From NCBI GenBank assembly GCA_902496665.1, contig CABVBU010000043.1:1-20503 (forward strand): a stretch of 20,503 nucleotides of DNA. The letters run 5' to 3'. The position numbers and the translations under genes are program-made. Below, in pieces: positions 7,184 to 14,872 of this stretch (position 1 is its first letter; each line of letters opens with the position of its first letter). The notes beneath the pieces are model-generated. The model was not told the origin of the DNA. It saw nothing but the letters and a program-made list of their open reading frames with translations, and searched no databases. This stretch comes from an uncultured Clostridium sp. (GTDB taxonomy: Bacteria; Bacillota; Clostridia; Lachnospirales; Lachnospiraceae).

Positions 7184-7206
7184 AAAACGATGTGCTGCCG
7201 CACATC
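7184..7206 (-). terminator. Possible weak terminator after the patatin gene
   Basis: Read on the minus strand, GATGTGC and GCACATC form a 7-bp perfect stem with a GGCA tetraloop. The stem is followed by GTTTT and begins one base after the patatin stop codon. The T-tract is short, so termination may be partial and the small membrane protein, birA and mutY may be read through. Confidence 0.5.
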
Positions 7207-7207
7207 C

Positions 7208-8353
7208 CTATCCTATTGTCAGTCTGTCTGAAAGAAGTTCATGGATCTTCCCCACAATATCGTCCGGCGTATAGACCTTGTAGACTTCCATCTGCATCTT
7301 CTTCGCGAACACCTCCAGGACTGCCCCGTAGAGATCCCTGTAATCCCATTCCGGCTGCAGCCGGAGCTTCCTGGCGAGAAGCGGAAATATCTTCTCCGTG
7401 TATACACGATAGCCTGTGAGCTTCGCGAACTCAGGTTCCTTTACATAAGGTCTCAGCCACTCCTTAAACATATCAAGTTCCGACATGATCCTGCCAAAAT
7501 AATACGCCTCGGAGTATGGCATGTCAAGATAATATTTCCTTCCGCAGAGTCCGTAGAGGAATCTCAGCCCGTCAAAATAGCCGAGCTTCATGTTTTTCCT
7601 CGTTCTCACACTGTCAAATTCCAGGATCCCGCCGAGATTCCTTCTCGGCGCGATCTCGTGGACCGTCACGTCCTCCGGGATATCCATGAACCTTCGCCGG
7701 TCCACGCCGATCCCATAGAGGCGGATCACGATGATATCCTTATATCCCCTGTCCGTCAGGAGATCTACCGGCACATTGTTGACGCTGCCGCCGTCAAGAT
7801 ACGTCTTTCCCCCCAGCTTTTCCTGCTTAAATCCCGGGAAATAGGCGCTGGCCATCATTATATCCTTCATGGTCCCCGGCGGTGCTGCCTTCACATCGAA
7901 GTCCTCCTCTTTCCGGTCCGTGACTGAAAAGGACGCGGCGCAGAAATCCCGTGGTGAGCACCTGATCTGCTCCTCATCCACCGTCTCTTCCAGAAGTTTT
8001 TTGAGCGGGGCGATATCGATCCCCCTGTCTGAAAACAGCCGTCTGAATTCTGCCGCCGCGTCGGTCACTTTCATGGATCGCACGCCAAATTTCTTTAATT
8101 TTCCGATCATGGAATCGTCCACATTGAACACGGTGGAGTAGGTCATATTTCCCCAGATCTCCTCTGCCTTCCCGAGATCATCCATGCAGATCAGGGCGCC
8201 GTTTAACGCCCCAACGGACGTTCCCGCGACACCCTTTATCTTCATGCCGGCTTCCCGGAGCGCTTTCCAGACACCGATCTGATATGCGCCCCTGGCACCT
8301 CCGCCCTCTAAAACGATTCCATATTCCTTTTCAAGATCAATTCTCAGTTTCAC
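7208..8353 (-). CDS. Patatin-like phospholipase family protein
   Basis: A 381-residue patatin-domain lipid acyl hydrolase. The oxyanion-hole motif GGGARG (17-22), the nucleophile elbow GTSVG with Ser46, and the DGG motif with Asp187 (TYLDGGSVNNVPVD) give the complete Ser-Asp dyad. The last 150 residues are a helical C-terminal region of unknown role. There is no signal peptide, so it acts at the cytoplasmic side or peripherally on the membrane. I choose the GTG at 8353 because relatives begin with a short segment ending in EKEYGIVLEGGGARGAYQIG. A TTG at 8365 is also in frame. Either start lies inside the end of the SPFH-protein gene (17 or 29 bases of overlap), and no good Shine-Dalgarno sequence is visible, so translation probably depends on the upstream gene. 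Confidence 0.93.
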   Translation of the reverse strand: MKLRIDLEKEYGIVLEGGGARGAYQIGVWKALREAGMKIKGVAGTSVGALNGALICMDDLGKAEEIWGNMTYSTVFNVDDSMIGKLKKFGVRSMKVTDAAAEFRRLFSDRGIDIAPLKKLLEETVDEEQIRCSPRDFCAASFSVTDRKEEDFDVKAAPPGTMKDIMMASAYFPGFKQEKLGGKTYLDGGSVNNVPVDLLTDRGYKDIIVIRLYGIGVDRRRFMDIPEDVTVHEIAPRRNLGGILEFDSVRTRKNMKLGYFDGLRFLYGLCGRKYYLDMPYSEAYYFGRIMSELDMFKEWLRPYVKEPEFAKLTGYRVYTEKIFPLLARKLRLQPEWDYRDLYGAVLEVFAKKMQMEVYKVYTPDDIVGKIHELLSDRLTIG

Positions 8354-9272
8354 TCTTTTTTGCAATCTCCGTTACACTTGTCACAAGACCTGCGAGGGAT
8401 TGGATCTCAGACGGGATGATGATCTTTGTTGCCTTGCCGTCGGCCGCCTTCGCGAACGCCTCAAGACTCTTTAACTGCAAAACTGTCTGGTCTGCTCCGG
8501 CTTCCTTGATCATGCGGATACCGTCGGCGTTCGCCTGCTGGATCTTGATGATCGCCTCCGCCTGGCCTTCTGCCTCGCGGATCCGTTTCTCCTTCTCCGC
8601 CTCCGCGTGAAGGATCGCTGCCTGCTTATCTGCCTCCGCGTCGAGGATCGCAGACTGTTTCTTACCTTCTGCCACAAGGATCGTGGACTTCTTCTCACCT
8701 TCCGCGCGAAGAATCGCCTCACGGCGCTCACGCTCTGCCTTCATCTGTTTCTCCATGGCATCCTGGATCGCTGCCGGCGGAATGATGTTCTTTAACTCCA
8801 CACGGTTTACCTTGATGCCCCACGGGTCCGTGGCAACATCCAGGGCGGAACGCATCTTTGTGTTGATGGTCTCACGGGAAGTCAAGGTCTGGTCGAGCTC
8901 CAGGTCACCGATGATGTTTCGAAGCGTGGTGGCTGTCAGATTCTCGATAGCCATGATCGGGTTCTCAACGCCGTATGCGTAGAGCTTCGGGTCTGTGATC
9001 TGGAAGAACACGACCGTATCGATCTTCATGGTGACGTTATCCTTTGTGATCACCGGCTGCGGAGCAAAGTCAACGACCTGCTCTTTTAAGAGGACCCGCT
9101 TTGCAACGCGGTCGATAAACGGAACTTTGAAGTGGATTCCCACATTCCATGTCTCAAGGTACGCGCCGAGTCTCTCCACTACCATCGCCTGTGCCTGGGG
9201 CACGATGCGGATGCAGGAAACGAGGATCAGCAGAATGATAAAGATCAGTACTAATACTAAAATTGCTGGCAT
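8337..9272 (-). CDS. SPFH/Band 7 (stomatin-like, QmcA-type) membrane protein
   Basis: A 311-residue SPFH-domain scaffold protein. One N-terminal membrane anchor spans about 3-22 (LVLVLIFIILLILV). The SPFH/Band 7 domain covers about 25-180, including VVERLGAYLETWNVGIHFKVPFID. A long charged coiled coil follows, and then a hydrophilic tail. The coiled coil holds five consecutive 11-residue repeats at 186-240 with the pattern xILxAExxKxx. Such proteins form large oligomeric cages in membrane microdomains. AGGAGG is 8 bases before the ATG. It follows nfeD, the usual partner (compare ybbJ-qmcA of E. coli), after a 97-base gap with a small hairpin (9297-9316), and it overlaps the patatin gene. The family call is secure. 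QmcA-like is an inference from length and architecture. Confidence 0.94.
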   Translation of the reverse strand: MPAILVLVLIFIILLILVSCIRIVPQAQAMVVERLGAYLETWNVGIHFKVPFIDRVAKRVLLKEQVVDFAPQPVITKDNVTMKIDTVVFFQITDPKLYAYGVENPIMAIENLTATTLRNIIGDLELDQTLTSRETINTKMRSALDVATDPWGIKVNRVELKNIIPPAAIQDAMEKQMKAERERREAILRAEGEKKSTILVAEGKKQSAILDAEADKQAAILHAEAEKEKRIREAEGQAEAIIKIQQANADGIRMIKEAGADQTVLQLKSLEAFAKAADGKATKIIIPSEIQSLAGLVTSVTEIAKKSETEN

Positions 9273-9296
9273 CTTTATGTCCTCCTTTATGTTTTG

Positions 9297-9316
9297 GGGG
9301 ATTTATCTTTATCCCC
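9297..9316 (-). promoter_or_regulatory. Small hairpin in the leader of the SPFH gene
   Basis: GGGGAT and ATCCCC form a 6-bp inverted repeat with an 8-nt loop, about 10 bases upstream of the AGGAGG ribosome binding site. It could stabilise the mRNA end or modulate expression relative to nfeD. No T-tract follows it on the minus strand, so I do not call it a terminator. Confidence 0.35.
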
Positions 9317-9369
9317 TTTTTTTCTTCAGCCCATTCATATTACTATGAGCAAGCCTGAAACTTTTTTTA

Positions 9370-9819
9370 TCAGTTCCTACTCTCTGTTTCTGGAATCATC
9401 TCCACCATGAGCTTCACGCCCCGGACTTCCTTTATGACCACATGGGTCCCCACCGGGATCGTCACCGCGTCATCCGCGGATCTCGCTGTCCACTCCTGGC
9501 CGTCGATGACGGCGGCTCCGGACGGCTCATTGTTGTCGATCTTTTTGATCACTTTTGCCTTTCTTCCGATCAGCCCATCCACATTCGTCTTCACGGTCTC
9601 CCGGTTGACGAACCGGATAGCGAGCGGTCTTGTAAAGAGAAGAAGGACAAACGATACGATCAGGAACACTACAAGCTGCGTCTGCACGGAAAATTCCAGT
9701 ACCGCAGCAAAAAACGCGAACACAGCCCCGCCCGCAAACCAGATCGTCGTAAGCGCCATGGTCGCCGCCTCGATTCCGATCAGAATTACAAAGGCCACCA
9801 GCCATCCGATCATATCCAT
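9370..9819 (-). CDS. NfeD family membrane protein
   Basis: A 149-residue short NfeD protein. Two or three membrane segments cover about 4-65 (including IGWLVAFVILIGIEAA and QLVVFLIVSFVLLLF). A soluble OB-fold domain at about 78-145 follows, with LIGRKAKVIKKI, SGAAVIDGQEWTARS and GTHVVIKEVRGVKLMVE, which are typical of the NfeD C-terminal domain. It lacks the ClpP-class protease domain of long NfeD proteins. NfeD proteins bind SPFH partners in membrane microdomains, and the SPFH gene is directly downstream. AGGAGTG lies 7-8 bases before the ATG. The gene begins 12 bases after the methyltransferase stop, which suggests co-transcription. Confidence 0.93.
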   Translation of the reverse strand: MDMIGWLVAFVILIGIEAATMALTTIWFAGGAVFAFFAAVLEFSVQTQLVVFLIVSFVLLLFTRPLAIRFVNRETVKTNVDGLIGRKAKVIKKIDNNEPSGAAVIDGQEWTARSADDAVTIPVGTHVVIKEVRGVKLMVEMIPETESRN

Positions 9820-9831
9820 AAAATCACTCCT

Positions 9832-10614
9832 TTATGCGCGCCGCTGTCTTGCCGTCTCAAACATCAGGATCGATGCTGCAATGGCGGCATTTAACGACTC
9901 CACCTTTCCGGCCATAGGAATCTTCACCCAGGTGTCCGCCATGTTGGAAAGCTTTTCCGTCAGCCCGTTTCCCTCATTTCCGATCAGGAACGCTGTATTA
10001 CCAGTATAATCCTCCTGCTCGTAATTATTCTTTCCCGCGAGATGGGCTGCGAATACCCGGATCCCCCGCGCCTTCAGGTCCAGAACAGTCTGCTCCAGAT
10101 CGTCCGTGTAGAAGAACGGGACACGGAACACGGATCCCATGGTGGAACGGATCACCTTCGGGTTGTAGATGTCCACGGTGTCACGGCTCATAATGAGTCC
10201 CGTGATCCCCGCGCCCTCTCCGGCCCTCAGGATCGTTCCCAGGTTTCCTGGATCCTGGAGATTTTCCAGCACCATCAGGTGAGCTGGACGGTCACTCTTT
10301 AAGAGCTCGTCCATTCCGTAGGAAAACTGTCTGACAAGTGCCAGCACGCCTTGGGGCGTCTGCGTGTCGGACATCGCCGCAAACACAGAGTCGCTGACAA
10401 GTTCGTATCCCGGGTACTCCTCAAGAATTGCGGCATTCTCCGGATTTTTCGCGAAAGTTTCTGAAACGTAAACACTTTTCACCTGTTCCTTCGGGAGTTC
10501 AGCGGCCATTCGCACTCCCTCCACCACGAAAAGTCCCTGCTCGTTTCTCGCTCTCGCTTTTTTCTTTAATTCAATGACCGCTTTTACCTGGTCATTTTTT
10601 GTGCTTGTGATCAT
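9832..10614 (-). CDS. SpoU/TrmH family RNA 2'-O-methyltransferase
   Basis: A 260-residue SPOUT-class methyltransferase that uses S-adenosylmethionine to methylate ribose 2'-OH groups in rRNA or tRNA. A substrate-binding N-terminal domain (1-105, with LFVVEGVRMAAEL) precedes the trefoil-knot domain. The knot has motif 1 NLQDPGNLGTILR (118-130), motif 2 FLIGNEGNGL (209-218) and motif 3 IPMAGKVESLNAAIAASIL (232-250). Its size matches the RlmB/TsnR/YsgA-like group, and the exact target base cannot be told from sequence. The ATG overlaps the nadE stop as ATGA, and GGAGG lies inside the last codons of nadE, so the two genes are translationally coupled. Confidence 0.94.
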   Translation of the reverse strand: MITSTKNDQVKAVIELKKKARARNEQGLFVVEGVRMAAELPKEQVKSVYVSETFAKNPENAAILEEYPGYELVSDSVFAAMSDTQTPQGVLALVRQFSYGMDELLKSDRPAHLMVLENLQDPGNLGTILRAGEGAGITGLIMSRDTVDIYNPKVIRSTMGSVFRVPFFYTDDLEQTVLDLKARGIRVFAAHLAGKNNYEQEDYTGNTAFLIGNEGNGLTEKLSNMADTWVKIPMAGKVESLNAAIAASILMFETARQRRA

Positions 10615-12542
10615 TTCCCTGCCTCCGGGTCAAGTTTCTCCACTTCATCCATCCAGATCCTTCTCGCCGCGTCGCTTGGCATTCTGAGGTCGCCTCTCGG
10701 AGAAACCGCAACAGATCCGACCTTCGGGCCGTCCGGCAGGCAGGAACGCTTGAACTGCTGTGCAAAGAACCGACGGTAGAAGGTATTTAACCACTTGTAG
10801 ATCACCTTGTCCTCGTAAACTCCCTCGAATGCGATCTTTGCCAATCGGTAGATCTTCGCCGGATGATAACCGTAACGGAGAATATAATAGAGGAAGAAAT
10901 CGTGAAGCTCGTAAGGTCCGACCAGGTCCTCCGTCTTCTGGGAGATCTTTCCGTCCTCCGGCGGCAGAAGCTCTGGGCTCACCGGGGTGTCGAGAACATC
11001 GTAGAGCACATCCGCCAGGGCCTTGTCTCCGCAGGTATCCGCGTAGTAGCGGACAAGATGGCGGACAAGCGTCTTCGGAACGGACGCGTTCACACCGTAC
11101 ATGGACATGTGGTCGCCGTTGTAGGTCGCCCATCCGAGAGCCAGCTCGGACATATCTCCTGTTCCGATGACCATGCCGTTTGTCTTGTTCGCAAGGTCCA
11201 TGAGGATCAGGGTGCGGTATCTCGCCTGGGAGTTCTCGTAAGTCACATCGTGGACCGCCGGGTCATGTCCGATATCCTCGAAGTGGGTGGAAACTGCTTT
11301 TCTGATATTTACTTCTTTTAACGTCGCGCCCAGCTTCTTTGTGAGCGTGACCGCGTTATTGTAGGTACGGTCTGTGGTTCCGAAGCATGGCATCGTGACG
11401 GAGAGGATATTTTCTCTCGGAATGCCCAGCATATCGAAGGCTCTCGCTGTGACAAGCAGTGCCAGTGTGGAGTCAAGTCCGCCGGAGATTCCTACCACCG
11501 CGCTCTTCGCTCCTGTGTGGGCGAGACGTTTCTTTAAGCCCATGGCCTGGATCGTTAAGATTTCCTCGCAGCGGGCGGTTCTCTCTTTCTCGTTTGACGG
11601 AACGAACGGAGCCGGATCGATATAGCGTTTTAATGTGAGATCCGTTTTATTTAAGGTGAAGTCCATGTAATCATAGTCTTCAGTCTCTGCACCCGGCTGA
11701 CATGTGGTCATTCTTCTTCTCTCGTTTTTAAGTCTGTAAAGATCGATGTCAGCCGTGATCATGCCGTTTTTGAAACGCTCGGATTCCACAAGGATATTTC
11801 CGTTCTCGGCAATGATATCATGTCCGCCGAAGACAAGGTCCTGAGTGGACTCGCCCTCTCCAGCGTTGGCGTAGATGTACGCGCATACAAGGCGGGCAGA
11901 CTGTCCGGCGATCAGCGTCTCCCGGTATCCGGCCTTTCCTGTTGTCTCATCGCTGGCGGAGCAGTTCGCGATCACGGTAGCTCCGGCTTTCGCGTGGGAG
12001 ACGCTCGGCGGATCCATTGTCCAGACGTCCTCACAGAGTTCTGCGGCGACTACGAGTTCCGGGATATTCGTGCAGCGGAACAGGATCTTGCTTCCAAACG
12101 GGATCAGGCGCTCTCCCCACTCTACCACATCCGGCTTTACCGGGCCCGGGTTAAAGTGGCGGAGCTCATAGAATTCAGAATAGTTCGGAAGGTGTCTCTT
12201 AGGAACAAGGCCTAAAAGCTCGCCGCCCTTGATGACAGCTGCCACGTTGTAAAGCTTTCCGTCCTTCATCCACGGAAGTCCGATGAAGGTCAGCATATCC
12301 ATATCTTTCGAAGCATCCAGGAGCCATAAAAGTTCTTCCTTCGCCTGATCGATCAGGGTGTCCTGCAGAAACAGGTCGCTGCAGGTGTATCCGGTAAGAC
12401 CGAGCTCCGGGAACACCAGGATCTTTACGTCCCGGGATGCCGCTTCCTGCATCATCTTCCAGGTCTGTTCCCGGTTAAACACCGGATCCGCAACCTTTAA
12501 ATCTGGGGTGGCCGCCGCCACCCGGATAAATCCGTCTTTCAT
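10611..12542 (-). CDS. nadE: Glutamine-dependent NAD+ synthetase NadE
   Basis: A 643-residue two-domain enzyme that makes NAD+ from deamido-NAD+, ATP and glutamine in the last step of the pathway. The N-terminal nitrilase-type glutaminase domain has Glu46 (VFPELGLTGY), Lys115 (PKRHLPNYSEFYE) and Cys170 (AAELCEDVW). The C-terminal synthetase domain has the PP-loop SGGLDS (353-358) and GTGDMSELALGW. The length fits the glutamine-dependent form, as opposed to the short ammonia-dependent enzyme of about 270 residues. AGGAGA lies 6-8 bases before the ATG. It is the first gene of the long minus-strand run, preceded by an 850-base gap that contains a possible -10 box and a leader hairpin. Confidence 0.97.
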   Translation of the reverse strand: MKDGFIRVAAATPDLKVADPVFNREQTWKMMQEAASRDVKILVFPELGLTGYTCSDLFLQDTLIDQAKEELLWLLDASKDMDMLTFIGLPWMKDGKLYNVAAVIKGGELLGLVPKRHLPNYSEFYELRHFNPGPVKPDVVEWGERLIPFGSKILFRCTNIPELVVAAELCEDVWTMDPPSVSHAKAGATVIANCSASDETTGKAGYRETLIAGQSARLVCAYIYANAGEGESTQDLVFGGHDIIAENGNILVESERFKNGMITADIDLYRLKNERRRMTTCQPGAETEDYDYMDFTLNKTDLTLKRYIDPAPFVPSNEKERTARCEEILTIQAMGLKKRLAHTGAKSAVVGISGGLDSTLALLVTARAFDMLGIPRENILSVTMPCFGTTDRTYNNAVTLTKKLGATLKEVNIRKAVSTHFEDIGHDPAVHDVTYENSQARYRTLILMDLANKTNGMVIGTGDMSELALGWATYNGDHMSMYGVNASVPKTLVRHLVRYYADTCGDKALADVLYDVLDTPVSPELLPPEDGKISQKTEDLVGPYELHDFFLYYILRYGYHPAKIYRLAKIAFEGVYEDKVIYKWLNTFYRRFFAQQFKRSCLPDGPKVGSVAVSPRGDLRMPSDAARRIWMDEVEKLDPEAGK

Positions 12543-12632
12543 TTTTGTTCTCCTTATTACATTCCGACTTTGATGGCCGCGCTGCCGCGCAGCATTTCAG
12601 TCAGTTTTGGAATATATGCCGTTATACAACAA

Positions 12633-12683
12633 TTCAGTCATAAACGGGCTTTCTATTGTTTTGAAAAATTCCGTATGGCTGAA
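12633..12683 (-). promoter_or_regulatory. Hairpin at the predicted 5' end of the nadE leader
   Basis: TTCAGTCAT-AA-ACGG (12633-12647) pairs with CCGTATGGCTGAA (12671-12683). This gives a 13-bp stem with a two-base bulge, one G-U pair and a 23-nt loop. If transcription starts just after the TATAAT at 12696-12701, this stem is at the very 5' end of the nadE mRNA. The sequence is directly visible; its role as an mRNA stabiliser, regulator or operator is an inference. Confidence 0.45.
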
Positions 12684-12695
12684 TGATTACTTTTT

Positions 12696-12701
12696 ATTAT
12701 A
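12696..12701 (-). promoter_or_regulatory. Possible -10 box for nadE
   Basis: A perfect TATAAT within GTGTATAATAA lies about 155 bases upstream of the nadE ATG. No good -35 hexamer stands 16-18 bp away; the position holds TAGCCC. It is therefore either an activator-dependent promoter or a chance match in AT-rich DNA. Confidence 0.4.
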
Positions 12702-12774
12702 CACTTTTTTTCTGAAAAGGGCTATGGATTTTCGATTGTTTTATATATATTTCATGAATAGTCCGACCATGCGC

Positions 12775-12837
12775 CAGTTCAGCAAATATGTGTGCGCTGC
12801 AATCTTGCCTGCATAAGCACTCGCATTCGCTGAACTG
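12775..12837. repeat. Nested inverted repeat, candidate structured RNA or palindromic element
   Basis: CAGTTCAGC (12775-12783) pairs with GCTGAACTG (12829-12837). Inside, GTGC...GCAC and TGCA...TGCA pair in register around an ATCTTGCC loop. This makes one elongated hairpin with two internal loops. No gene overlaps it. I do not recognise an RNA family. Confidence 0.5.
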
Positions 12838-12860
12838 CATATGGGCAACGCTTAAACGGC

Positions 12861-12895
12861 GAAAGGCTGCGCTCCCCCACTGAGCACAGCCTTTC
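12861..12895. terminator. Strong hairpin of uncertain direction
   Basis: GAAAGGCTGCGCTC (12861-12874) pairs with GAGCACAGCCTTTC (12882-12895). That gives 13 of 14 positions paired and a 7-nt loop. It looks like a terminator stem, but neither side has a proper T-tract and no gene ends nearby. It may terminate a small RNA from the preceding hairpin region, or be part of a repeat element. Confidence 0.4.
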
Positions 12896-13163
12896 ATTCA
12901 CGTACAATTTCCTTGCATTATACAGTTCCTCGAAATTGATACCCCTTCAATTTCAATGCTTATGCAGTATAACAAAATATTACCGGAAATGCTATGGTAA
13001 ATATAGTTAAATTTGCACAATTTTATTGTATATATTTACTATCTTCCGCACAAATGTCCGCTGTAGAAAAGCAGATTCGTTGTTTTTACAAAAAAACAAT
13101 CTATTCTATGGTGGTTATGCCCAGTGGCATTGGAATTTTGTATACAGTACGCATTTTGGACGT

Positions 13164-13193
13164 TTTACAGACCGCAGGCATATCCCGTATAAT
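13164..13193 (+). promoter_or_regulatory. Possible promoter upstream of the spore germination gene
   Basis: TTTACA (13164-13169) and TATAAT (13188-13193) are spaced by 18 bp, about 200 bases before the ATG. This is a sigma-A-like pattern, whereas forespore genes of this family normally use sigma-G. I found no convincing sigma-G pair (GCATA with CATNNTA at 17-18 bp) in the gap. It could be a chance match. Confidence 0.35.
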
Positions 13194-13393
13194 TTCATGT
13201 TTTTTTGAAATAATATCTGCAAAATATCGTCTGAAGGAATCATTCCCCCTTCACGTGACTCATGACTGCCCCTTTCGATTATTGATCACCGGGTCTGCTT
13301 TTTAAAAGGAATGTACCTTGGCACATTCTCGCACTGAGCGCGGTCGCTTGCAACGCTCTACATCATCATAACTCTTGAAAGGACATGATATCC

Positions 13394-14809
13394 ATGAACA
13401 TTTCATCCAATTTCGATCAGAACATCTCCCGCTTTCACGAGATCCTGGATGTCCAAAAAAACTTCGATATCGTCTACCACACTCTCACTATTGCAGACAA
13501 AAAGGCCTGCCTGTACTTCGTTGACGGCTTCACAAAGGACGAGATCCTTCTGCGCCTGATGCAGGATTTCGCCTCCGTAAAACCAGACTCGTTCCCATCA
13601 TCTGCCCATGATTTCGCAAAGAAGTACGTCCATTACGGCGAGACCACCGTGGAGACCGATGATAAAAATATCTTTACACAGCTCCTCTCCGGTCTCTCCT
13701 GTCTCCTGATCGATGGGTATGACCGGGCGATCCTCATCGACTGCCGTACTTACCCAGCCCGCGGGGTCTCGGAGCCGGAGAAAGACAAGGTCCTCCGCGG
13801 ATCCCGGGACGGCTTCGTGGAGACCATGATCTTCAACACCGCTCTGATCCGCCGCAGGATCCGGGATGTGAATTTCACTGTGGAGATCATGCAGACCGGC
13901 GAGAGCTCCCACACGGACATCGCCATCTGCTACATGAAGCACCGAGTGGACGAGGACCTGCTGAAAAAAATCAAGGACCGAATCGAAAATCTCCATGTGG
14001 ACGCCCTGACCATGAACCAGGAGAGCCTGGCGGAGTGTATCTTCCCTCACAAATGGTTCAACCCGTTCCCGAAATTCCGATTTTCCGAGCGGCCGGACAC
14101 GGCGGCGGCATCAATTCTTGAGGGGAATATCGTAATCCTCGTGGACAACTCCCCGGCCTGCATGATCCTGCCGTCCTCGATCTTCGATATTATCGAGGAA
14201 GCGGATGACTACTACTTCCCACCGGTAACCGGAACCTACCTGCGTCTCTCCAGGATGACCGTCTCCTTCCTCACCCTGTTTCTGACCCCGGTGTGGCTTC
14301 TTTTTATGCAGAACCAGAACTGGATCCCCGGCTGGCTGGAGTTTATCAAGCTGGCGGATGACATGTACGTGCCGCTGATCTTCCAGCTCCTGATCCTGGA
14401 ATTCGCCATCGATGGCCTGCGCCTCGCTGCCGTCAATACGCCCAGCATGCTGACTACGCCCTTAAGCGTTATCGCCGGTATTGTTCTCGGTGAGTACTCT
14501 GTAAAATCCGGCTGGTTTAACCCGGAGACGATGTTATATATGGCCTTCGTCACCATCGCCAACTACTCCCAGGCGAGCTTTGAGATGGGCTACGCGTTAA
14601 AATTCATGCGTGTGATCCTGCTGATCCTCACCTCCCTCTTAAACGTCTGGGGCTTCATCCTCGGCACCGCCATCGCCGTCTGCTCCATCGTCTTCAACCG
14701 CACTATCGCCGGAAAGAGCTACATCTATCCTCTGATCCCGTTCTCCTGGTCGGAGATCAAAAAGAGATTCCTCCGTGGACGTCTGCCACATACAGAGAAA
14801 CGTCAGTGA
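13394..14809 (+). CDS. Spore germination protein, GerA A-subunit/SpoVAF family
   Basis: A 471-residue protein of the GerA/SpoVAF family, found in the inner spore membrane. The cytosolic N-terminal half (about 1-260) contains YPARGVSEPEKDKVLRGSRD and GFVETMIFNTALIRRRIRD, conserved family motifs. The GSRDGF form points to SpoVAF rather than a germinant receptor A subunit. The C-terminal half has several membrane segments (about 275-440), including MTVSFLTLFLTPVWLLFM and NTPSMLTTPLSVIAGIVLGEY. SpoVAF proteins act in ion release during germination. No gerB/gerC or spoVA genes are adjacent, so it is an orphan. I prefer the ATG at 13394, 10 bases after AAAGGA; the ATG at 13385 is only one base from that site. 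The family is secure. The subfamily is probable. Confidence 0.9.
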   Translation: MNISSNFDQNISRFHEILDVQKNFDIVYHTLTIADKKACLYFVDGFTKDEILLRLMQDFASVKPDSFPSSAHDFAKKYVHYGETTVETDDKNIFTQLLSGLSCLLIDGYDRAILIDCRTYPARGVSEPEKDKVLRGSRDGFVETMIFNTALIRRRIRDVNFTVEIMQTGESSHTDIAICYMKHRVDEDLLKKIKDRIENLHVDALTMNQESLAECIFPHKWFNPFPKFRFSERPDTAAASILEGNIVILVDNSPACMILPSSIFDIIEEADDYYFPPVTGTYLRLSRMTVSFLTLFLTPVWLLFMQNQNWIPGWLEFIKLADDMYVPLIFQLLILEFAIDGLRLAAVNTPSMLTTPLSVIAGIVLGEYSVKSGWFNPETMLYMAFVTIANYSQASFEMGYALKFMRVILLILTSLLNVWGFILGTAIAVCSIVFNRTIAGKSYIYPLIPFSWSEIKKRFLRGRLPHTEKRQ

Positions 14810-14872
14810 TGATCATTTTTCGGTAAATTCCGTATTGATGCATTTCATTCACCGGAATTTTCTATTGCACAA

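Larger units (their letters stand above)
12543..13393. other. 850-base AT-rich intergenic region with hairpins
   Basis: This gap lies between the divergent nadE and spore germination genes. Short open frames exist on both strands, but none has a ribosome binding site, a recognisable protein pattern or codon use like the neighbours. It holds a likely nadE -10 box and leader hairpin (12633-12701), a nested hairpin (12775-12837), a GC-rich stem (12861-12895), a 7-bp stem GAAATTG/CAATTTC (12932-12954) and a possible promoter for the germination gene (13164-13193). The rest is AT-rich sequence in which I see nothing definite. Confidence 0.6.

Noticed and set aside
9320..9368. A terminator after nfeD
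   Set aside because: The TTCAG/CTGAA and TCATA/TATGA stems are followed by T residues only on the plus strand, where no gene ends. On the minus strand A residues follow, so it would not stop nfeD transcription.
9407..10009. A 200-codon plus-strand frame opposite nfeD and the methyltransferase gene
   Set aside because: It is the reverse shadow of two well-supported genes, with a Ser/Thr/Ile-rich translation lacking any domain pattern.
12607..13305. Several short open frames in the gap upstream of the germination gene
   Set aside because: They have no ribosome binding sites, show unusual amino-acid composition rich in Cys and Phe, and overlap hairpins. They look like chance frames in AT-rich DNA.
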